In this document: positions 6,144-11,159 of the stretch, in pieces | Numbering within the stretch: the stretch's first letter is position 1 | Layout: the number at the start of each line of letters is the position of its first letter | Assembly: GCF_020537505.1 (NCBI RefSeq) | Contig: NZ_JAJBMO010000041.1 | Location: 1 to 11,159 of the forward strand | DNA length: 11,159 nt | Origin: Blautia glucerasea | GTDB taxonomy: Bacteria; Bacillota; Clostridia; Lachnospirales; Lachnospiraceae | Direction of reading: 5' to 3' | The notes under the pieces: model-generated | What the model was told of the DNA's origin: nothing | What the model saw: only the letters and a program-made list of their open reading frames with translations | Database searches by the model: none | Made by a program: the position numbers and the translations under genes

Positions 6144-7034
6144 TTGGAAAAGGCAGAGAATCGGAAAACGGCACAGGATGGCGATAAAAAGATAAAGAAG
6201 GTCATGAGACAGAGCGAAAATCAAAGAACGAACCAGAGCGGAACCCCCAATCGTAATCAATGCACAGCAGAGAATTCAGATAAGGTAGAAAGCCCGTCCC
6301 CCCTGGTCTCTGTCATCATGCCCGTATACAACGGCGAGAAATACATTGCCCAGGCAGTTCAGTCTGTTTATGCTCAGAACGTACCTCTGGAGCTGATCGT
6401 CATTGATGATGGCTCTACAGATGGGACCCGGTCGGCATTGGAACCGTGGGAGAACCGCCCGGACTTTCTCTATGTGAAAAATGAGCGCAACCTTGGCGCC
6501 GCCGGCTCCCGTAACCGTGGTGTTTCCATGGCAAAGGGCAGATACGTAGCCTTTCTGGATGCAGACGACTGGTGGAAGGAAGGCAAGCTGACAGCACAGC
6601 TGAAGGCCCTTGAGAAAACAGGCGACGTGATTTGCTCCACAGGCCGTGATCTCATGGCGCCAGACGGCACCTCCACAGGCAAATATATCCCTGTCAAATC
6701 CCGCCTGGATTACCATGAACTTTTGAAACACAACAGCATAAACTGCTCCTCTGTACTGCTCCTCCGTGAAGTAGCCCTGGAATTTCCAATGGAGCACGAT
6801 GACAGTCACGAGGATTACATTACCTGGCTGAAGGTGGTGCGCAAATACGGACATGCCACAGGAATTAACGAACCCTATTTGAAATACCGCCTCTCCGAAG
6901 GTGGAAAATCCAGAAACAAGGTGAAATCCGCTGCCATGACCTATCAGGTATACCGCTATGTTGGCTATGGCCCGGTTAGAAGTGCCTGCTTTTTCTTGTC
7001 CTATGCACTTCACGGAATATGGAAATATCGGTAG
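6144..7034 (+). CDS. Family 2 glycosyltransferase, TuaG-like
   Basis: A GT-A fold glycosyltransferase that moves a sugar from a nucleotide-sugar to a growing cell-surface glycan on the cytoplasmic side. Seen: VSVIMPVYNGEKYI (55-68) opening the Rossmann-like half, VIDDGSTDG (86-94), the metal-binding DADD (139-142), and HEDYITW (222-228) holding the likely catalytic acidic residues. The C-terminal KYRLSEGGKSRNK...MTYQVYRYVGYGPVRS is a pattern I know from Bacillus TuaG (teichuronic acid) and related LPS/capsule enzymes. It has no membrane anchor apart from a mildly hydrophobic end. The TTG at 6144 is taken as start because AGGAG (6131-6135) sits eight bases upstream; this adds a 53-residue polar, disordered-looking leader. 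ATG 6204 is the alternative. It stands alone, with no glycan cluster around it, so donor and acceptor are unknown. Confidence 0.88.
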   Translation: MEKAENRKTAQDGDKKIKKVMRQSENQRTNQSGTPNRNQCTAENSDKVESPSPLVSVIMPVYNGEKYIAQAVQSVYAQNVPLELIVIDDGSTDGTRSALEPWENRPDFLYVKNERNLGAAGSRNRGVSMAKGRYVAFLDADDWWKEGKLTAQLKALEKTGDVICSTGRDLMAPDGTSTGKYIPVKSRLDYHELLKHNSINCSSVLLLREVALEFPMEHDDSHEDYITWLKVVRKYGHATGINEPYLKYRLSEGGKSRNKVKSAAMTYQVYRYVGYGPVRSACFFLSYALHGIWKYR

Positions 7035-7046
7035 GAGTGATCGTGT

Positions 7047-7073
7047 GGAGACCGTTACAGAGTAACGGTCTCC
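7047..7073. terminator. Perfect 11-base-pair hairpin between convergent genes
   Basis: GGAGACCGTTA (7047-7057) and TAACGGTCTCC (7063-7073) pair perfectly around a five-base loop. The hairpin lies 12 bases after the glycosyltransferase stop and covers the last codons and stop of the minus-strand AraC gene. No T-run follows on either strand, so termination, possibly in both directions, is likely but not proven. Confidence 0.55.
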
Positions 7074-7879
7074 ATTAACCTCTTCCGAAACTGCGCCGGG
7101 GAGCATCCCGCCTGCTTCTTAAAATATCTGCTAAAATGAGAATAATCCGAAAATCCGCACACCTGTGCAATATGCTGTACAGTCAGCGCCTCGTTGGTCA
7201 GCAGGTTCTTCGCCTTATCCATCCGGATCTGAAGGAGATCTGCGTGAGGCGTACTGTGGAAAAATTTCTGATAGCAGGCGTAGAACTGGCTTTTTTCCAG
7301 ATTAACCTGCCTGCAAAGCTCTTCTGTATCCCACGGCTTCGCGTAGTTGGTCAGCATTTCCAGTCTCAGCTTACGAAATTCAAAATAAAGCCCGTCCCCG
7401 TCGGCAACATTTCCCCTCATCTGTTGCGTCTCAAGTCCTCTGGCAACTGTGATCATAAGCTGCCGAAAAAGAGTATACTCGTACTCATCGGAAAATAAAT
7501 CATTTGAAATATGCTCCTTATGAAGAAGACGGATGCATTCATCAATATCCTCATAATTCCCCGGATAAAAAACAGTATTTAATGGAATCCCAAACCTTTC
7601 CCCAGGATCCTCCTGACAGGAAAAATGCACATAACTGTTTCGGAATTTCTGCACCGCCTTATAATGCTGCCCGCAGCCTGGTGCATAGAGAATACAGGCA
7701 TTTTCCCTGGAAATATGAAACTTCTGGTCCCGATAGACCTTCATTGGTGTTTTAAAAAGCAGGAACAGATAATCTCCACTGCCCTTTGGACGGTAAATCT
7801 GGTCGTAATCGGGATTGGAGTAATTATATTCGCAGAACTGAATGGAAAAATCCACATCCGAAACCGTAGAAAAATTCAT
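7055..7879 (-). CDS. AraC-family transcriptional regulator, probable regulator of abfA
   Basis: A 274-residue regulator of normal AraC-family length. The N-terminal half (about 15-130) is a cupin-like sugar-sensing and dimer domain, with LYAPGCGQHYKAV marking the barrel. The C-terminal ~100 residues hold two helix-turn-helix motifs: first WDTEELCRQVNLEKSQFYACYQKFF, then the family signature VQHIAQVCGFSDYSHFSRYFKKQAGCSPAQFRK. The start is fixed by AAAGGAGG a few bases upstream on the minus strand. The gene is divergent from abfA, which suggests it responds to an arabinose-derived ligand and activates abfA; this is inferred from position. Two TATCGGAA boxes lie in the shared gap, one inside its own candidate promoter, so autoregulation is likely. 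Confidence 0.92.
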   Translation of the reverse strand: MNFSTVSDVDFSIQFCEYNYSNPDYDQIYRPKGSGDYLFLLFKTPMKVYRDQKFHISRENACILYAPGCGQHYKAVQKFRNSYVHFSCQEDPGERFGIPLNTVFYPGNYEDIDECIRLLHKEHISNDLFSDEYEYTLFRQLMITVARGLETQQMRGNVADGDGLYFEFRKLRLEMLTNYAKPWDTEELCRQVNLEKSQFYACYQKFFHSTPHADLLQIRMDKAKNLLTNEALTVQHIAQVCGFSDYSHFSRYFKKQAGCSPAQFRKRLMETVTL

Positions 7880-7908
7880 GGCAAAGCCTCCTTTTTCCCA
7901 TTTCCTTC

Positions 7909-7937
7909 ACTGTAATGATTATCGGAAAAAAAGTCAA
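7909..7937 (-). promoter_or_regulatory. Candidate promoter of the AraC-family gene
   Basis: On the minus strand TTGACT (7937-7932) and TACAGT (7914-7909) are 17 bases apart. The TATCGGAA box at 7920-7927 falls in the spacer, which would let the regulator block its own synthesis. Confidence 0.45.
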
Positions 7938-7948
7938 CTATATCGGAA
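7920..7948 (+). promoter_or_regulatory. Two TATCGGAA direct repeats, candidate AraC-family operator
   Basis: Identical eight-base boxes at 7920-7927 and 7941-7948 are 21 bases apart, two helical turns, and both are followed by A-runs. This is the geometry expected for one AraC-family dimer on direct half-sites. Downstream, TATGAT (7970-7975) could be the -10 of abfA; it lacks a good -35, as is usual for activator-dependent promoters. Confidence 0.5.
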
Positions 7949-8007
7949 GAAAAAAACTGGTAAAAAATATATGATTTATTAAAATGAAAAATAGAAAACT
8001 CACGAAT

Positions 8008-8070
8008 CGGTCAAGGTAAGACCGCTAAGTATGCAATGTGAAATTGCAATATTGGAAATCACAATCGGTT
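8008..8070 (+). promoter_or_regulatory. Possible structured leader upstream of abfA
   Basis: CGGTC/GACCG (8008-8012 with 8020-8024) and TGCAAT/ATTGCA (8032-8037 with 8043-8048) can form two small hairpins. A second CGGT at 8066-8069 could compete for GACCG, giving an alternative fold. I do not recognise a known riboswitch. If transcription starts near 7982, about 140 bases of leader precede the start codon. Confidence 0.3.
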
Positions 8071-8097
8071 AGATGGTTCATAAGAAATCTGCCATAG

Positions 8098-9624
<1,527 letters not shown>

Positions 9625-9648
9625 AGCTGCGTTTACAAAAAACACCTG

Positions 9649-9666
9649 GCGGAATAGTTACTCCGC
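9649..9666 (+). terminator. Small hairpin after abfA
   Basis: GCGGA (9649-9653) pairs with TCCGC (9662-9666) around eight bases, 25 bases after the abfA stop. The stem is short and what follows is AT-rich without a T-run, so this is a weak terminator candidate. Confidence 0.3.
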
Positions 9667-9678
9667 AATATATATAAA

Positions 9679-9711
9679 ATCAGGGATTTCGCTATATACG
9701 AAATCCCTGAT
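9679..9711 (-). terminator. Perfect 13-base-pair terminator between tagD and abfA
   Basis: ATCAGGGATTTCG (9679-9691) and CGAAATCCCTGAT (9699-9711) pair perfectly around a seven-base loop. Read on the minus strand it is followed at once by TTTATATATATT, a fair U-run, so it mainly ends tagD. It lies 19 bases past the tagD stop. It probably also stops abfA transcripts from the other side. Confidence 0.8.
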
Positions 9712-9730
9712 GAAATAACGTCTGCATATT

Positions 9731-10120
9731 TTACTTCTGCAGATCCTCTTTAATCTGAGTGGTAGAAATCTCCGGTGTCCTTGGCAGGTACACCACGTCA
9801 CAATAAGGCTTCAGGAAATCAAATTTCCCTTCCCAGTCGTCTCCCATGACGAAAGTATCCACATGATATTCCTTAATATCACTGATCTTCTGTTCCCAGT
9901 TCTCCTCCGGGATAACCAGGTCCACATAGCGGATGGCCTCCAGGAGAGACTTTCTTTTTTCATAAGAAAAATAACACTTTTTATGCTTTTCATCCCAGTT
10001 AAACTCGTCTGTAGACAGGGCCACGATCAGATAGTCTCCATAAGCCTTGGCTCTGCGGAGCAGATTGATGTGTCCGTAGTGCAGCAGATCGAAGGTACCG
10101 TAGGTAATTACTCGTTTCAT
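9731..10120 (-). CDS. tagD: Glycerol-3-phosphate cytidylyltransferase
   Basis: Makes CDP-glycerol from CTP and sn-glycerol 3-phosphate, the activated unit for poly(glycerol phosphate) teichoic acid and related glycerol-phosphate decorations. The start is taken at the second ATG (10120) because AAAGGCAG lies just upstream and it gives MKRVITYGTFDLLHYGH, exactly like known TagD; six more residues are possible from 10138. The product is 129 residues, the length of Bacillus subtilis TagD. Visible motifs are the nucleotidyltransferase HYGH at 14-17, STDEFN, FVMGDDWEGKFDFLK (90-104) and the CTP-binding RTPEISTT at 114-121. All key residues are present. The gene stands alone, with no tagA, tagB, tagF or tagGH nearby, so the polymer it serves must be made elsewhere. 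Confidence 0.96.
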   Translation of the reverse strand: MKRVITYGTFDLLHYGHINLLRRAKAYGDYLIVALSTDEFNWDEKHKKCYFSYEKRKSLLEAIRYVDLVIPEENWEQKISDIKEYHVDTFVMGDDWEGKFDFLKPYCDVVYLPRTPEISTTQIKEDLQK

Positions 10121-10293
10121 GAATTGTCTGCCTTTCATTTTCCGCGATCATTTTTATAGGATTATTTTACTGTTACTGCTCAGGTCATGAACACTGATAT
10201 TTTACCACAGTATTTGCGGAAAATAAATGGTTACTATTTATTTCATGAACAGCAGCTAAATAAACCTCGCAGATTTTTTAAAATCCAACCATG

Positions 10294-10322
10294 TTGTAAA
10301 TCGTATGTTTTAATGTTAAGAT
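10294..10322 (+). promoter_or_regulatory. Candidate sigma-A promoter of sdaAB
   Basis: TTGTAA (10294-10299) and TAAGAT (10317-10322) are separated by 17 bases. The transcript would begin near 10329 and carry a leader of about 115 bases with two hairpins. Confidence 0.5.
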
Positions 10323-10350
10323 GGAACAATAACAGGGCAGGTGAGAAATT

Positions 10351-10422
10351 GTTGCTGCGAACGAAATGAACAGCAACGGGAAATCATCTGAAGGCTGTCT
10401 GAACGAATAGGCAGCATCTGAA
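10351..10422 (+). promoter_or_regulatory. Two similar hairpins in the sdaAB leader
   Basis: Hairpin one pairs GTTGCTG (10351-10357) with CAGCAAC (10371-10377). Hairpin two pairs GCTGTC (10394-10399) with GGCAGC (10410-10415). Both loops contain GAACGAA (10359-10365, 10401-10407), and both are followed by CATCTGAA (10385-10392, 10415-10422). The repeated layout suggests two copies of one RNA or protein-binding unit. It does not match the glycine riboswitch as I know it. There is no terminator T-run; the second copy ends shortly before the ribosome binding site. Confidence 0.4.
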
Positions 10423-10444
10423 TAAAAAGAAGAGGAATTTTAGT

Positions 10445-11104
10445 ATGAATGTATTTGACATTCTGGGCCCGGTGATGATCGGACCATCCAGTTCACATAC
10501 AGCGGGAGCTGCAAGGATCGGGCTTGTAACCCGGGCGCTTCTCGGGAAAAAGCCGGTGAAAGCGCACATTTTTTTACACGGATCTTTTGCAAAAACTTAC
10601 AAAGGTCATGGTACGGACAAGGCTCTGGTGGCTGGAATCCTGGGAATGCAGACGGATGATGAACGGATCCGCTTTTCCCTGGATGTGGCAGAAAAAGAGG
10701 GGCTGGAAATCCAGATCGAGACAGGTGAGTTAGAAGACGCCCATCCAAATACCGCAGAAATCACCCTTACAGCAGCTGATGGAGAGAAGGTCTCCCTCCG
10801 TGGCAGCAGCATTGGCGGCGGAAATATCCTGATTACCCGTGTAAATGGAATGGAGGTTTCCCTTACCGGCCAGAATCCTGCATTGATCGTGCTTCACAAG
10901 GACGCGCCTGGAACCATTGCTGCAGTTACTGAGCTGATGGCAGAGTACGGAGTAAACATCTGCAATTTTCACCTGGCGCGCGAAACCAAAGGCGGCCTGG
11001 CTGTCATGACCATCGAAAGCGACACTCACTTCGGCCCCGAACTAAATGAACGGATCAACCAACTGGAGAATATCTATTCCAGTACAATGTTAGAACGAGT
11101 GTAG
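10445..11104 (+). CDS. sdaAB: L-serine dehydratase, iron-sulfur-dependent, beta subunit
   Basis: With the alpha subunit (SdaAA) it converts L-serine to pyruvate and ammonia; the two-chain type is typical of clostridia, and the [4Fe-4S] cluster is bound by the alpha chain. The 219 residues match the family. Seen: MNVFDILGPVMIGPSSSHTAG at the start, the signature of the beta domain; HGSFAKTYKGHGTDKALVAGILG (about 45-67); GSSIGGGNI (about 119-127); and a C-terminal ACT domain from about 145 (LIVLHKDAPGTIAAVTELMAEYGVNI...). GAGG about nine bases before ATG supports the start. The expected sdaAA partner does not begin in the 55 bases left after the stop, and in those bases I recognise nothing. Confidence 0.95.
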   Translation: MNVFDILGPVMIGPSSSHTAGAARIGLVTRALLGKKPVKAHIFLHGSFAKTYKGHGTDKALVAGILGMQTDDERIRFSLDVAEKEGLEIQIETGELEDAHPNTAEITLTAADGEKVSLRGSSIGGGNILITRVNGMEVSLTGQNPALIVLHKDAPGTIAAVTELMAEYGVNICNFHLARETKGGLAVMTIESDTHFGPELNERINQLENIYSSTMLERV

Positions 11105-11159
11105 TTGCTATTTTGTGGGTTGAAAAGTTCGTCGAAGAGGGACGCATTCGGACAATGGG

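Larger units (their letters stand above)
10121..10444. other. Divergent gap between tagD and sdaAB
   Basis: About 320 AT-rich bases without a believable gene; the 60-codon frame at 10187-10369 has no ribosome binding site and no family character. The left part must hold the tagD promoter; TAAAAT elements occur on the minus strand but none has a good -35. The right part holds the sdaAB promoter and hairpin leader described separately. Confidence 0.6.

Noticed and set aside
6276..7106. Minus-strand frame of 276 codons
   Set aside because: Antisense to the glycosyltransferase; no recognisable motif.
10187..10369. 60-codon plus-strand frame
   Set aside because: No ribosome binding site, no recognisable motif, and it overlaps the candidate sdaAB promoter.
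10351..10422. Glycine or guanidine-II riboswitch before sdaAB
   Set aside because: Loops are larger than the four-base ACGR loops of guanidine-II, and the conserved glycine-aptamer core is absent.

Overview
The window looks like accessory chromosome of a gut Firmicute, most likely a Lachnospiraceae-type clostridium. Reasons: strong AGGAGG-type ribosome binding sites, clostridial prepilin and L-serine dehydratase beta-subunit types, fragments of the Rpn / PD-(D/E)XK 'putative transposase' family, a GH51 arabinofuranosidase under an AraC-family regulator, and a Bacillus-type TagD. This placement rests on protein character only; no rRNA or tRNA gene is present.

Left part (1-6075): a patchwork of mobile and decaying genes. 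Two copies of the same Rpn C-terminal tail lie in tandem, 402 bases apart (1-342 and 403-780); their nucleotide differences are silent, and they differ in the number of 21-base heptad-coding units. An inverted repeat (801-844) spans the promoter and Shine-Dalgarno of a three-gene module: an unrecognised 182-residue protein (854-1402) and two large serine recombinases (1359-2732 and 2668-4053), with start and stop codons overlapping by 44 and 65 bases. Behind it is a broken type IV prepilin N-terminus (4119-4193), then an intact prepilin-type protein (4511-5476) whose GC-rich 5' part joins an AT-rich 3' part coding a Thr/Pro linker and a repeated C-terminal domain. A second, different Rpn tail without its nuclease domain (5533-6075) closes this part, so truncated Rpn genes lie on both sides of the recombinase/pilin block.

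Right part (6076-11159): ordinary housekeeping and metabolic genes. These are a TuaG-like family 2 glycosyltransferase (6144-7034), a minus-strand AraC-family regulator (7055-7879) divergent from abfA (8125-9624), a minus-strand tagD (9731-10120) convergent with abfA across a strong shared hairpin, and sdaAB (10445-11104), the L-serine dehydratase beta subunit. The AraC/abfA gap has two TATCGGAA boxes exactly 21 bases apart, a plausible operator for arabinoside control. The sdaAB leader has two hairpins in a row sharing a GAACGAA loop and a CATCTGAA 3' flank.

Best candidates for something new: (1) the recombinase module with its SD-masking inverted repeat next to a mosaic pilin and a pilin remnant, which may be a pilin-cassette or cargo system; (2) the silent-only divergence of the duplicated Rpn tails; (3) the double-hairpin sdaAB leader.
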